Positions 1 to 8,054 of a stretch of DNA of 36,452 nucleotides are shown here, in pieces. The stretch is from Planctomyces sp. (GTDB lineage: Bacteria > Planctomycetota > Planctomycetia > Planctomycetales > Planctomycetaceae). The stretch spans positions 1-36,452 of the forward strand of contig SYJG01000155.1 of NCBI GenBank assembly GCA_005798445.1. Reading direction: 5' to 3'. The notes beneath the pieces were generated by a model that saw nothing but the letters and a program-made list of their open reading frames with translations, was not told where the DNA came from and made no database searches. A program made the translations under genes and the position numbers. Numbering within the stretch: the first letter of the stretch is position 1; every line of letters starts with the position of its first letter.

Positions 1-513
1 ATCCGCATCCCGGTCCACATGATCGAGACAATGTCGCGGCTGCGGCGAGTCAACAAAAAGCTTCTCCAAGAGAACGGCTACGAACCGACGATCGAAGAGA
101 CCGCCGAAGCAGCCGGCGTGAGCTTGGATGAGGCTCGCCGCGTAATGAAGATTTCGCGGCACCCGATCAGCCTCGATCGCCCCGTCGGCGAAAGCGAAGA
201 CAGCTTCTTCGGCGAGTTCATCGAGGATCACAGCACTGACAGCCCGGTCAACACGGCCGCGTCCGAGATGCTCAAAGACAAGATCGACAACGTCCTAAAG
301 ACGCTGACGTATCGCGAACGCGAGATCATCAAGCTGCGGTACGGCCTGGGGGACGGCTACACCTACACCCTCGAAGAAGTCGGCCGCATTTTCAAAGTCA
401 CTCGCGAACGTGTCCGACAGATCGAAGCAAAAGCCGTTCGAAAACTGCAGCACCCCGTTCGCAGCAAGCAGCTCAAGGGCTTCCTTGAAGGGCTGATGCC
501 AGCCATGTCGTGA
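1..513 (+). CDS. rpoD: RNA polymerase primary sigma factor (RpoD/SigA), C-terminal part
   Basis: The frame is open from the first base, so the gene begins upstream of the window and only the last 170 codons are visible. The visible part opens with IRIPVHMIET, the junction of sigma-70 regions 2 and 3 in primary sigma factors. Region 3 follows (GYEPTIEETAEAAGVS), then the SLDRPVGE linker, then region 4 with a helix-turn-helix (LEEVGRIFKVTRERVRQIEA) that contacts the -35 promoter element. Order and sequence are those of housekeeping sigma-70 proteins rather than ECF factors, which lack region 3. The stop is followed within 10 bases by a palindromic repeat. The exact symbol (rpoD or sigA) is a naming choice, since the N-terminus is not visible. 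Confidence 0.93.
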   Translation: MRIPVHMIETMSRLRRVNKKLLQENGYEPTIEETAEAAGVSLDEARRVMKISRHPISLDRPVGESEDSFFGEFIEDHSTDSPVNTAASEMLKDKIDNVLKTLTYREREIIKLRYGLGDGYTYTLEEVGRIFKVTRERVRQIEAKAVRKLQHPVRSKQLKGFLEGLMPAMS

Positions 514-520
514 CCACCTT

Positions 521-633
521 GGAGTGCGGTGGCCTGAGCCACCGCTTTTCAAAACGGATGGCGTTTGGAGAAATCGTCGTCTTCCGTAAAACGGGTGCGA
601 TTTGAAAAGCGGCGGCTCAGGCCGCCGCACTCC
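521..633. repeat. Palindromic repeat element, 33-bp arms
   Basis: Bases 521-553 and 601-633 are inverted copies with about two differences (GGAGTGCGGTGGCCTGAGCC against the complement of the right arm), separated by about 47 bases. Each arm also folds on itself (GGTGGCctgaGCCACC). It sits between the sigma factor stop and the convergent dehydrogenase stop at 638, so it may act as a two-way transcription terminator. The long arms and lack of a T-tract look more like a REP or MITE-like unit. Confidence 0.8.
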
Positions 634-637
634 AAAG

Positions 638-1717
638 CTACTCCCACGCGACGCCCGTTTGCTGCGCGACGAATCGCAGGTCTTCGACGACGGCGGGAAC
701 CAATGGGATTCCCGTTGTCCGTCGTTCGGCCTCGGCGAAGCGTTCGGGATCGCCGGGGATCAGTGGCCCGTTCGTGCCTGGTGCGGGGCGAGTCGCTCGG
801 AAGGTACGAATCCAGTCGTCGATCTGACGTTTGAATTCGAGCGGGTCGATGAAGGCATCGATCCGCATCGCTCCAAAGAAGTGACCGATCCCCTGCCCCA
901 CTCGGCGCGGCGGCTCGGCATGGTCGAGCGTGAATGGCGGAGTGAACGGTCCCCAATTAGCACCGCTGAGCGGCCCGCACAACAGATCGACCATCGCTCC
1001 CAGACAATAGCCCTTGTGACCGCCGTGTTCGCGATCGGCTCCCAACGGCAGCATCGCTCCGCCAGAGACCATCGCATGCGGGTCGGTCGTCGGGTTACCG
1101 TCGCGATCGATCGCCCAGCCATCGGGAATCGGCTTGTCGGTGCGGATCGCCATCTCGACTTTTCCAAACGCGGCGGCCGGCGTCGCCATGTCGATCACCA
1201 CCGGCGGTTCTTCCAGTCCGGGAAACGCGATCGCCAACGGATTCGTGCCGAGCATCTTTTCGGCTCCCCACAACGGCGCGACGATCTTCGTCGTATTCGT
1301 CATCGCCCAGCCGATCATGTCTCGCTTCAACGCTTCGAGCACATACCAGCCGGCAATGCCGTAGTGGTTCGTGTGCCGCACCGCGACCCAGCCTGTTCCG
1401 ACGCGATCAGCCTTTTCCATCGCAATGGCATTCGCCTGCGGGCCGACGACCAGTCCGAGTCCATTGTCGCCGTCGATCGTCGCCGTACTGGGAGACTCAC
1501 GCACGATCGTGATGTTCGGACGAGGATTGATCCTTCCAATCGAAAGCATGCTGACGTACGACCGCAATCGCGCGATGCCGTGCGAGTCGATGCCACGCAG
1601 ATCGCTGAGCACCAGAATGTCCGCCGCCTGATTCGCGGCTTCGAGCGGCACGCCAAAATGCTGAAAGACTTGTGAAGCGAATTCGTGCAGGCGTTCGGAA
1701 GCAAACAAGTCGGACAT
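638..1717 (-). CDS. Malate/L-lactate dehydrogenase family (Ldh_2) oxidoreductase
   Basis: A 359-aa protein of the Ldh_2/YlbC-type NAD(P)-dependent dehydrogenase family, which reduces 2-oxoacids (malate, lactate, ureidoglycolate and related substrates). Family marks are the N-terminal DLRGIDSHGIARL with the conserved His46, VAVRHTNHYGIAGWY, the LGTNPLAIAFPG turn and the GGHKGYCLGAMVDLL segment. The length fits the family. The start at 1717 is chosen because AGGAA lies about 6 bases upstream and the family begins here; the frame is open further upstream only because it runs through the end of pepA. It lies 34 bases after pepA on the same strand, so the two are probably co-transcribed. Substrate cannot be told. 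Its stop lies five bases from a palindromic repeat. Confidence 0.9.
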   Translation of the reverse strand: MSDLFASERLHEFASQVFQHFGVPLEAANQAADILVLSDLRGIDSHGIARLRSYVSMLSIGRINPRPNITIVRESPSTATIDGDNGLGLVVGPQANAIAMEKADRVGTGWVAVRHTNHYGIAGWYVLEALKRDMIGWAMTNTTKIVAPLWGAEKMLGTNPLAIAFPGLEEPPVVIDMATPAAAFGKVEMAIRTDKPIPDGWAIDRDGNPTTDPHAMVSGGAMLPLGADREHGGHKGYCLGAMVDLLCGPLSGANWGPFTPPFTLDHAEPPRRVGQGIGHFFGAMRIDAFIDPLEFKRQIDDWIRTFRATRPAPGTNGPLIPGDPERFAEAERRTTGIPLVPAVVEDLRFVAQQTGVAWE

Positions 1718-1751
1718 GCGTTGTTCCTGACGGCCGGTTTGGAAAACCGAC

Positions 1752-3242
1752 CTACGATTGCCCCTTCTCAGCGACTTCCACGAGCGTGCGAACGAGGCAA
1801 CCAGTCGCCCCTCCTTCGCGATGTCCTTTGCTGGACGAGGCGAAGGCGGGACCGGCGATGTCGAGGTGAACCCACGGTTTGCCGGCGACGAATTTCTCGA
1901 GGAACTTCGCGGCGGTGATCGCTCCACCCCAGCGGCCACCGATGTTCTTGCAGTCGGCAACGTCGCTCTTCAGCAATTCGTTGTACGAGTCGAACATCGG
2001 CAACTGCCACAAATCTTCCCCCGCCGTCTTCGCAGCGGCGAGCAGTTGGTCGCACCACTCTTGATTGTTCGTGAACGCTCCCGACACGTCCTCACCGAGC
2101 GCAACCACGCAGGCACCGGTCAGCGTGGCGAGGTCGATCAGCCGATCAGCTCCGTGATCGACGGCGTAGCTGAGCACATCGTTGATGACCAACCGGCCCT
2201 CGGCGTCGGTGTTGTGAACTTCGATGGTCACGCCGTTGCGAGCCGTCAAAATGTCGCCGAGCTTGTACGCCTTGCCGCCGAGCATGTTCTCGACGAGTCC
2301 GCAGTACCCGATAACGTTCACCGGCAGCTTGAGCCGAGCGATCGCCGTCATCGCGCCGAGCACCGTCGCGGCTCCGGCCATGTCGCACTTCATTGTCAAC
2401 ATCCCATCGGTCGGCTTGATCGACAGGCCGCCGCTGTCGAAGGTGACCCCTTTGCCGACAAGAGCCAACGTCGGCGCGTTCGGCCCACCACCGCGATGCT
2501 CCAGCACGACCATTCGAGCGGGACGATCACTCCCCTTCGCCACTGCCAACAGCGAACCAAAGCGTTCCGCTTCGAGTCGATGTTCGTCAAAGACGTGACA
2601 CATCAGTCCACATGGAATCGCCTCTTGCAGAGCACGAGCCGCGAAAGTCTCCGGGTAGATCTCGTGAGGCGGGCGATTCACCAGCTCTCGCGTCAGATTG
2701 ATCGCATCACCCAGAATGCGGCCACGCTCACTGGCGGACGAGACGGAACCGACGTCGCTACCTGGCGGCAACACGATCTGAGCGGCAACGAAGGGAAACC
2801 GTGAACGCTCGGCCTTGTACAAGTCCTGCCCTTGCGAGCCAACGACCAGTGCGGTGGACAACACTTCGACCGCCCGGTCACGCGGCAGCGAACCAAGTTG
2901 CTCCGGCACACAGACGGCGACTCGGATGTCCTTCTTGGCGGACACTTGTCGCGCGGCGGTCATCGTGACTTTGTCCCAACGCGCGACCGACAGTTCATTC
3001 GGCGATCCAAATCCGACCAGCAGCAGACGGGTTGCTTTCAGAGTCGGCGTGTCAGGAATCGACAACAGCTCCGCCAGCTTTCCCGTGAGATCACCCGCCT
3101 CGCGCAGTCGGCTGAGCTGTCCCTGCAAAGCACTGTCGAGCGTCACCAGTTCTCTGGTCCACTCCCCCACTTCGGGAACTCCGACAATCAGCCAGTCCGC
3201 ATCAACGTCTCGCGCCGCAGCGCTGACCACTTGCAAATTCAT
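1752..3242 (-). CDS. pepA: Leucyl aminopeptidase, M17 family
   Basis: A 496-aa cytosolic aminopeptidase removing N-terminal residues from peptides. The C-terminal catalytic domain is complete: VGKGVTFDSGGLSIKP holds Lys264, Asp269 and Lys276, MKCDMAGAA holds Asp287, and the family signature NTDAEGRL holds Asp346, Glu348 and Arg350. These are the two-metal ligands and catalytic residues of the M17 family. The N-terminal about 160 residues form the usual macro-like domain. The start is supported by GAGGAG about 6 bases upstream. In gammaproteobacteria PepA doubles as a DNA-binding protein; nothing here shows that role. First gene of a probable two-gene unit with the downstream dehydrogenase. 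Confidence 0.95.
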   Translation of the reverse strand: MNLQVVSAAARDVDADWLIVGVPEVGEWTRELVTLDSALQGQLSRLREAGDLTGKLAELLSIPDTPTLKATRLLLVGFGSPNELSVARWDKVTMTAARQVSAKKDIRVAVCVPEQLGSLPRDRAVEVLSTALVVGSQGQDLYKAERSRFPFVAAQIVLPPGSDVGSVSSASERGRILGDAINLTRELVNRPPHEIYPETFAARALQEAIPCGLMCHVFDEHRLEAERFGSLLAVAKGSDRPARMVVLEHRGGGPNAPTLALVGKGVTFDSGGLSIKPTDGMLTMKCDMAGAATVLGAMTAIARLKLPVNVIGYCGLVENMLGGKAYKLGDILTARNGVTIEVHNTDAEGRLVINDVLSYAVDHGADRLIDLATLTGACVVALGEDVSGAFTNNQEWCDQLLAAAKTAGEDLWQLPMFDSYNELLKSDVADCKNIGGRWGGAITAAKFLEKFVAGKPWVHLDIAGPAFASSSKGHREGGATGCLVRTLVEVAEKGQS

Positions 3243-3361
3243 GATGACTCCTCAACGCGATCGAACACCACTCGCTGGGCACTGCCAGCGATGGATGGCC
3301 CACGACGGTAGCCTGTCACGTGGAACAAGTCATTTCAAGCGAGGCAGAAAACCGCCACAAC

Positions 3362-4210
3362 TCAACGCATCCCGACAGGAACAAGTTCCGAAACTTCGTA
3401 GACCGGCTTGCCCAGACGGTCACGTTGATTCGGATCAATCCGTCCCTCAACGCTCACGGCTTGGCCGCTGCGGAGCGTCTTGAAATGCTGAGGATTCTTG
3501 AGCGTGACTTCGCCGCCGAATTGATCGTTGTCGTCGGGAGACTGGCTGTAAGTCAGATGCCAGACCTTGTTCTTGGAATCGAACTCGATGATCCCTTTCA
3601 GCCACGAATAACCTTCGGAGTCGTAACCGAATCTGTCGCTGGTTGCACTGACTGGTGTGACGGCGTTCGCGCGAACTCGCGTTCGAAATTCCGCAGAACT
3701 CACGTTCGATCGTGGCAACTGCGGTTCGTCATCCACGACAAGCGGCATGTCTGGCTCCACCAATTCCGGATCCAAAGAGTTCGGAACGTTTGCGAACTCT
3801 TCGTCGACCAACGGCCTGGGACGAGATCGTTGACTGGTCGTCCCGCCGTTGCGATCGAGCTTCGCATCATCGTTCGGTCCGAACGGCTCCGTGGAATCGG
3901 ATGGTTGAGCTTTGCCAGGATCTGTTGGCTCAGGCACCGATTTTTCGGCCGCCGGTTCATGATCCCCATCAAACGATGTCGGAGCGGAATTGCGAACGGG
4001 ATTGGGAGCGGTCAACGTGTTCGCACCAGACGGACTCGCCGGAACCCAAACCGCTCCTGGTGGAACTTGAACGGCTCCGTGGGACTGCGGTGCCATCGCC
4101 GTATTCGGCGGGGCAAACGTCCCCGGATGACCGTACGGGCCATAACTAAAACAACCCGTCACGAACAAACACACTGTCCCCAACAGCCCTAACCGGCGAT
4201 CCGTGCCCAT
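3362..4210 (-). CDS. Predicted lipoprotein with Pro/Ala-rich middle and OB-like C-terminal domain
   Basis: 282 aa. The N-terminus (Arg5-Arg6, hydrophobic stretch, VTGC) is a lipoprotein signal with the lipidated Cys at 20, so the protein is probably membrane anchored. Residues about 25-180 are rich in Pro, Ser, Ala and Asn, resembling an unstructured linker. Residues about 190-282 form a compact domain (GYSWLKGIIEFDSKNKVWHL, then SGQAVSVEGRIDP) that looks like a small beta-barrel with an OB-like rhythm; this fold is an inference. Start supported by AGGGAG about 6 bases upstream. Spaced 119 bases from pepA. Function not recognised. Confidence 0.75.
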   Translation of the reverse strand: MGTDRRLGLLGTVCLFVTGCFSYGPYGHPGTFAPPNTAMAPQSHGAVQVPPGAVWVPASPSGANTLTAPNPVRNSAPTSFDGDHEPAAEKSVPEPTDPGKAQPSDSTEPFGPNDDAKLDRNGGTTSQRSRPRPLVDEEFANVPNSLDPELVEPDMPLVVDDEPQLPRSNVSSAEFRTRVRANAVTPVSATSDRFGYDSEGYSWLKGIIEFDSKNKVWHLTYSQSPDDNDQFGGEVTLKNPQHFKTLRSGQAVSVEGRIDPNQRDRLGKPVYEVSELVPVGMR

Positions 4211-4329
4211 AATTCTCCCTCTCCGTGGGAAGTCGTTGGGTGGAGTGGTAGGTGTTTGGACGCAATCCTGTCCAGAGCGGTTTCTGAATCACCGAGGCCA
4301 GGGAGTGCCGAACAGCGTTTGCGGTTTTT
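4211..4329. other. Non-coding leader upstream of the lipoprotein gene
   Basis: No convincing gene. The segment holds the ribosome binding site of the lipoprotein gene and, near 4306-4330, a weak interrupted stem followed by seven T residues in the plus direction. No promoter could be assigned with confidence. Confidence 0.4.
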
Positions 4330-4560
4330 TTGTTAGGCGAGGGTGAGGCGAGATCGGGCGTTGAGGCCGGGGCGGGTTTGCTGACGGGTGGCCCAGAACG
4401 TTTTTCAGGGCTGGCTGTCGCTCAGGCGGTCGGAGCGGAGTTGCAGGAGGGCTTCGGCTCCGGGTTGGCTCCAGAACTTTTCGGTGCCTTTGACTCGGTC
4501 GTTCAGCTCCTTCATCGTCGATTCCATAACGCGGCAGGTGAGGGGCAAGCCGAGTTTTCC
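4330..4560 (-). pseudogene. Transposase C-terminal remnant, decayed
   Basis: On the minus strand about 50 residues (GLPLTCRVMESTMKELNDRV, then KGTEKFW and GAEALLQLRSDRLSD) resemble the C-terminal part of transposase-like proteins that I recall from planctomycetes and cyanobacteria, with the pattern MES-x-x-KE-x-N-x-RVKGTE-x-FW...GAEA-x-LQ-x-R. The frame is then cut by a TGA, after which KTFWATRQQ still looks like the continuation, so the gene is broken. The rest of the transposase is absent: the left part of the homology stops where a fragment of the esterase-like gene begins. IS family not assigned. Confidence 0.5.
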
Positions 4561-4766
4561 TGAGTGCCGGCGTGCGCGACAGTCGCTGCTCAATCGCGGA
4601 CGTCACGAACCTCGGTCGCCTGCTGCGATCCTTCGGGATTCAAGCCATGTTGCGAGCGTATGACTCCAGCGAATCGCCGACCTCCAGCGAATCGCCGACG
4701 CCGAAGATGCTCTCCGACGTCGATCACAGGCTGATGAACGGCGTCTGCGAATCGACGCTCGTGTGA
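4557..4766 (+). pseudogene. Duplicated 3' fragment of the esterase-like gene
   Basis: On the plus strand this stretch encodes [15 protein letters not shown], then [20 protein letters not shown] and ends CESTLV-stop. It is a near copy of the last 60-odd codons of the gene at 23175-24020, including the same stop position. There is no start region for it, so it is a gene fragment. An 18-base unit (CTCCAGCGAATCGCCGAC) is present twice in tandem at 4664-4699 but once in the intact gene, adding six codons in frame. It joins the transposase remnant at about 4543-4560, where both sources share some bases. Confidence 0.85.
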
Positions 4767-4776
4767 GGACGCTCTG

Positions 4777-4863
4777 GCGAGTGGGGGGTGTCAACCCTCC
4801 GAGTTTTCACGTTCTCAGGTCATCTGGATGACGGACTCGGAGGGTTGACACCCTCCGCTCGTC
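4777..4863. repeat. Palindromic repeat element, 28-bp arms
   Basis: The arms 4777-4804 and 4835-4863 are near-perfect inverted copies (GGGTGTCAACCCTCCGAGT against ACTCGGAGGGTTGACACCCT), with a 30-base loop. It lies just downstream of the DUF1444 gene (minus) and of the esterase fragment (plus). Its sequence is unrelated to the repeat at 521-633. It may serve as a terminator for the minus-strand gene. Confidence 0.8.
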
Positions 4864-4879
4864 AAAGAATCCAGGTTGA

Positions 4880-6142
4880 CTACGGCAACTCGCTCACGCC
4901 GTCCGGGCTGACGAGCAACAGCTTGTCGGTCAGCGGGTGGTCCATCTGCGAGAAATCTTCGCGGACTCGGTCGCGGATGTGGTTGACCATATCGGGGGCG
5001 TCGGTGCTCAGAGCGACGAAGAAGTCGCGGTTGGGGATGCCGACGGCGAATTCGGTGCCGAGCACGTCGCGGACTTTTTCGTGGAAGGCTTGGCTGAGCA
5101 GGCGGGACGTGTTGTAGGCATCCGGCTTGTGCGGCATCAGCAGCTTGGGGCCGTCCTCTTGGCCGGTGAGCATCATCTCGGAGGGATGTTCGTCGAAGTA
5201 GCGGTCGAGGTTGCTCAACGCCAGTTCGTGAAGTTGTTCGGCGGTGAGGTGCCACTTCTCCAGCAGTTCGTTGCGGATGTACCAATAGGCTTGGGCCTCA
5301 TCGACGACGTACAGGATCATCAGGTTCGCGACCCACGGCTCGCCCACGAAGTTCGGGAAGTTCTGCTTCCAGACTTTCTCTGGGTAGAGCATCGGCATGA
5401 TGCGGTCGCGGACGGATTCGAGCGACGGCGTGGTTTGCTCTTCGCCCCATTCCTGCACTTGGACGACGGTGGTCAGAGCCGGCAGCAGGATGTTCTCGAA
5501 GCGGTCGGGCGACTGAACGTACGAGCGATAGAAATTGAACAGGTTCACGTTCGACTTGCCGAGCCGCAGTTGGAACTCGCCGGTCTGTTCGCATTCGAGC
5601 AACGGGAATTTGTCGCGAGCCAATTTCAACGCGCGGGCGGCGAACAAAGCAGGCGGGTCGGCGATCATGTCGGGAGCCTCCAGAGTATTGAGCGCCATGC
5701 GGACGAGCGTGTCCGTTTCAGGATCGTGCGGTCGGTCGCCTCGTTCGACGAACGTCGCCAGTAGCATCATGCTCGGCCATTCGATGGCCCACGCCTTCCA
5801 GCGATGCCACTTCGCCCGTGTGAACCAGCGTTTCCACCAGGACTGCGGCGGATCGAGCACGGCTTCGCCTTCCCACCCAACTGACGGCTGCGGCAGTCTC
5901 AGCGAATGAATGCGGCGCATCTTGCGGCGGCGAGGAAAGAGTTGGTCGAACTCGATCGCATTTTCCAGAGCGGGTGAATCCCCCCAGACACAGCGAATCG
6001 ACACGATGCCGGCTTGGTCCGGCAGCATGATGTGCGTGACTCCTTCGAAGACTTGCACCTGCCACGAAGGGGGACAGCCGATTTGAAACCAACCGGACGG
6101 CCCAGTGATCGCTTTCCAATGATCCGGAGGTTCGTGACGCAC
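4880..6142 (-). CDS. DUF1444 (YtpQ-like) family protein with N-terminal extension
   Basis: 420 aa, no signal peptide or membrane segment, so probably cytoplasmic. Residues about 165-420 resemble the DUF1444 family (Bacillus YtpQ), with ARALKLARDKFPLLE, NLFNFYRSYVQSP, LMPMLYPE-like and EPWVANLMILYVVDEAQAYWYI blocks; the family has no established biochemical function. Residues 1-160 (GWFQIGCPPSWQVQVFEG) look like a separate beta-rich domain of PsbP/DcrB type; that is inference. The start codon is GTG at 6142 with GGAA about 8 bases upstream, a modest site, so a different start is possible. Followed downstream by a palindrome at 4777-4863. Confidence 0.75.
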   Translation of the reverse strand: MRHEPPDHWKAITGPSGWFQIGCPPSWQVQVFEGVTHIMLPDQAGIVSIRCVWGDSPALENAIEFDQLFPRRRKMRRIHSLRLPQPSVGWEGEAVLDPPQSWWKRWFTRAKWHRWKAWAIEWPSMMLLATFVERGDRPHDPETDTLVRMALNTLEAPDMIADPPALFAARALKLARDKFPLLECEQTGEFQLRLGKSNVNLFNFYRSYVQSPDRFENILLPALTTVVQVQEWGEEQTTPSLESVRDRIMPMLYPEKVWKQNFPNFVGEPWVANLMILYVVDEAQAYWYIRNELLEKWHLTAEQLHELALSNLDRYFDEHPSEMMLTGQEDGPKLLMPHKPDAYNTSRLLSQAFHEKVRDVLGTEFAVGIPNRDFFVALSTDAPDMVNHIRDRVREDFSQMDHPLTDKLLLVSPDGVSELP

Positions 6143-6290
6143 GATGTCGGTTCCAGGGGGAGAGTTCCCAACGACGGCGAAGACGGCACCACTATGCCAA
6201 AGTCAGTGGCTCTGGTCGATGGTGCGCGGGTCTCGAATTTCCGCAAGACGTGATTTGGATCGGGAGTGGATTTTCGCGGCGAACCATTTC

Positions 6291-7499
6291 TCAGTAATCC
6301 GCGATCGAGCCATCCTTCAGCTTCGCCCCTGGCCACTTGTAAGTCTGCGGCTTTTTCGACTCTTCGATGAGCTTGGCTTCATCGACTTCCACGCCAAGAC
6401 CGGGGCCGGGCGGCAGTCCGATGTAGCCCTCTTTGTCGTACTCAAACGCCATGCGAGTCACTCCCGGCAGGTTGAAGCCGGCGTTCGTCGGGTAAAACTC
6501 GTGGATCAAAAAGAACGGAATCGACGAGACGACGTGCAGACTGGCCGCGATCCCCAGGAACGTCGCCGTGCAGTGCGGAGCGATCGGGACGAAGTACGCC
6601 TCGGCGAGCGTCGCGATCTTTTTCATTTGGCTGATTCCTCCAGTGTGGCAGCAGTCGGGTTGCAGGATGTCGATGCAGCCTTCTTGCAGGTACGGAATCA
6701 TGCCCCAGATCGTGCGGTCACGCTCGCCGGTCGCCAGCGGGATGTTGATGTGCTGCTTCAGCCGTTTGAAGGTTTCGATGTTGCCGGGGACCGCTGGCTC
6801 TTCGATAAACAGCAGGTCGTACGGTTCGAGCTTCGCCGCCAGTTGAATCAACGTCGCCGGTGGCACGGCCGAGTGCGCGTCGAACATGACCGCTCCGTCG
6901 GGACCGACTTTCTCTCGAGCGGCTTTGATCGCTTTGACCATATTGTCGATGTCGGACGGGTTGCCAGAGTGCTCGTAGATGCCATGCGGCGGCACCTTCT
7001 GAGCCTTCGGCGTGTGATACACCCGGATGCGATCGCGCGTCGGCCCGCCGAGCAGTCGATAGACCGGGACGCCCCACAGCTTGCCGGTGATGTCCCACAA
7101 CGCCATGTCGATGGCCGCGAGCGTGTGAACCATCAACGCTCCACCGCGCATGTTGCGGTGAGCACGAAAGAGCTTCTGCCAGAGATATTCGACTCGCGTC
7201 GGGTTCTCGCCGTCGAGCAGCTCAAACAACGACTCGGCCAACGGCTTCGAGACGCGCGGATCGACCCCCTTGAGATCGCCCCAGCCAGTGATGCCGTGGT
7301 TCGTCTCGATCTTGACGTACACGATCGGGCCGACCCAGTACGTCTTGAGCGCGGTGATGCGAATCGTCGAAGTCTGATCGCCGACTTGCGTGCCAGGAGT
7401 CTTCTCATCGGCCACAGCGTGATTGACGAACGCGATCCCAGCGGCAACTGCACCAGCGGCGGAGACAAGATCACGTCGCGAGAACGATCGGTCGGTCAT
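6291..7499 (-). CDS. Enolase-superfamily dehydratase (mandelate racemase/galactonate dehydratase type), Tat-exported
   Basis: 402 aa. The N-terminus carries a twin-arginine signal (SFSRRDLVSAAG), so the enzyme is probably folded in the cytoplasm and exported. The mature part has the N-terminal capping domain and the barrel with metal ligands Asp207 (in DAHSAV, with His209), Glu233 (FIEEPAVPGN) and Glu259 (ATGERDRT), and the catalytic His309 (PIAPHC). This spacing matches the D-galactonate/mannonate dehydratase branch, which dehydrates sugar acids by taking a proton alpha to the carboxylate. The exact substrate cannot be read. The start at 7499 has GGAG about 8 bases upstream and gives the Tat signal at the right place. 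Export of such an enzyme would suit breakdown of polysaccharide-derived acids at the cell surface. Confidence 0.88.
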   Translation of the reverse strand: MTDRSFSRRDLVSAAGAVAAGIAFVNHAVADEKTPGTQVGDQTSTIRITALKTYWVGPIVYVKIETNHGITGWGDLKGVDPRVSKPLAESLFELLDGENPTRVEYLWQKLFRAHRNMRGGALMVHTLAAIDMALWDITGKLWGVPVYRLLGGPTRDRIRVYHTPKAQKVPPHGIYEHSGNPSDIDNMVKAIKAAREKVGPDGAVMFDAHSAVPPATLIQLAAKLEPYDLLFIEEPAVPGNIETFKRLKQHINIPLATGERDRTIWGMIPYLQEGCIDILQPDCCHTGGISQMKKIATLAEAYFVPIAPHCTATFLGIAASLHVVSSIPFFLIHEFYPTNAGFNLPGVTRMAFEYDKEGYIGLPPGPGLGVEVDEAKLIEESKKPQTYKWPGAKLKDGSIADY

Positions 7500-7553
7500 G
7501 GATCGGACTCCGTTAGGGGGGTCGGGAAAGATGAATTCGTGTTTTGCCTCATC

Positions 7554-7602
7554 AATCCTCTGCACTACAAACGATCAAAGTTCTGTTTTCATGAGAAGAT
7601 TT
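7554..7602 (+). repeat. Repeat block A, copy 1
   Basis: 49 bases matching 22670-22718 in the same orientation with about nine differences, starting at CTCTGCACT and ending GAGAAGATTT. Confidence 0.75.
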
Positions 7603-7755
7603 CAGGCGGCGATTTGGCGAAGTGCTTGTGTACTCGCAGCTCGCGCGGCGGGGAAGGTGGGGAGCAGTCGGCGGCCGTTGGGGTCTGGCTCCGAGGCGCG
7701 ATGCACGTCGAAGTCCGACGTATCGTTGATCGTCGACTCGAGAGGCACAGAGAAT

Positions 7756-7910
7756 CTTGGCGCGGGCTTCGCCCGCAACCCAAGCCAATATGGTTCATCC
7801 GCGTTGTCTTTGTAGAGACACCTTGTCGTAGAAACCGTGAGGCCATTCCACTGCGGATTGTTGCCTTCCCGGTCATCGTTTCCATCGTGACCGCTACAAC
7901 TCCAGGACAC
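7756..7910 (-). repeat. Repeat block B, copy 1 (inverted)
   Basis: 155 bases that match 22746-22900 on the opposite strand with about 13 differences and no gaps by eye. The minus-strand frame would read SWSCSGHDGNDDREG and later STTRCLYKDNADEP, also kept in copy 2. Both copies lack a start signal and flanking homology in that frame, so a non-coding repeat or a degraded gene piece is more likely than a gene. Confidence 0.8.
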
Positions 7911-8054
7911 GCCAGCCGTGTAATCCGTCGCCCGTTTCTGGACTTTGCCGAAGTTCGAGCCGTAGAATCCCCGCCGTTTTCCCGCCTGAGTCTGCGTCGG
8001 CGATGGCTGACGTCCCGCCTCAATTGTCCCGCCTCAAGTTCACAAGGTCTCGGC

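Larger units (their letters stand above)
7500..8054. other. Gene-free region carrying two repeat blocks shared with 22.7-22.9 kb
   Basis: No gene is supported over these 555 bases. It holds repeat block A (7554-7602), repeat block B (7756-7910, inverted relative to the other copy) and a 12-base direct repeat GTCCCGCCTCAA at 8012-8023 and 8026-8037 just upstream of the lipoprotein gene. Open frames exist on both strands through block B but have no start signals or recognisable product. Confidence 0.6.

Noticed and set aside
4306..4330. Stem followed by seven T residues as a terminator
   Set aside because: The stem is interrupted and no plus-strand gene ends just upstream.
521..4863. CRISPR array suggested by repeated intergenic units
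   Set aside because: The repeats are palindromes of different families in separate gaps, with no regular spacers and no cas genes.
6144..8054. Very long plus-strand open frame running into the lipoprotein gene
   Set aside because: It lies opposite the enolase-superfamily gene and across a repeat region. The Lys/Arg-rich composition and lack of family match show it is an antisense frame; only the part from 8055 is a gene.
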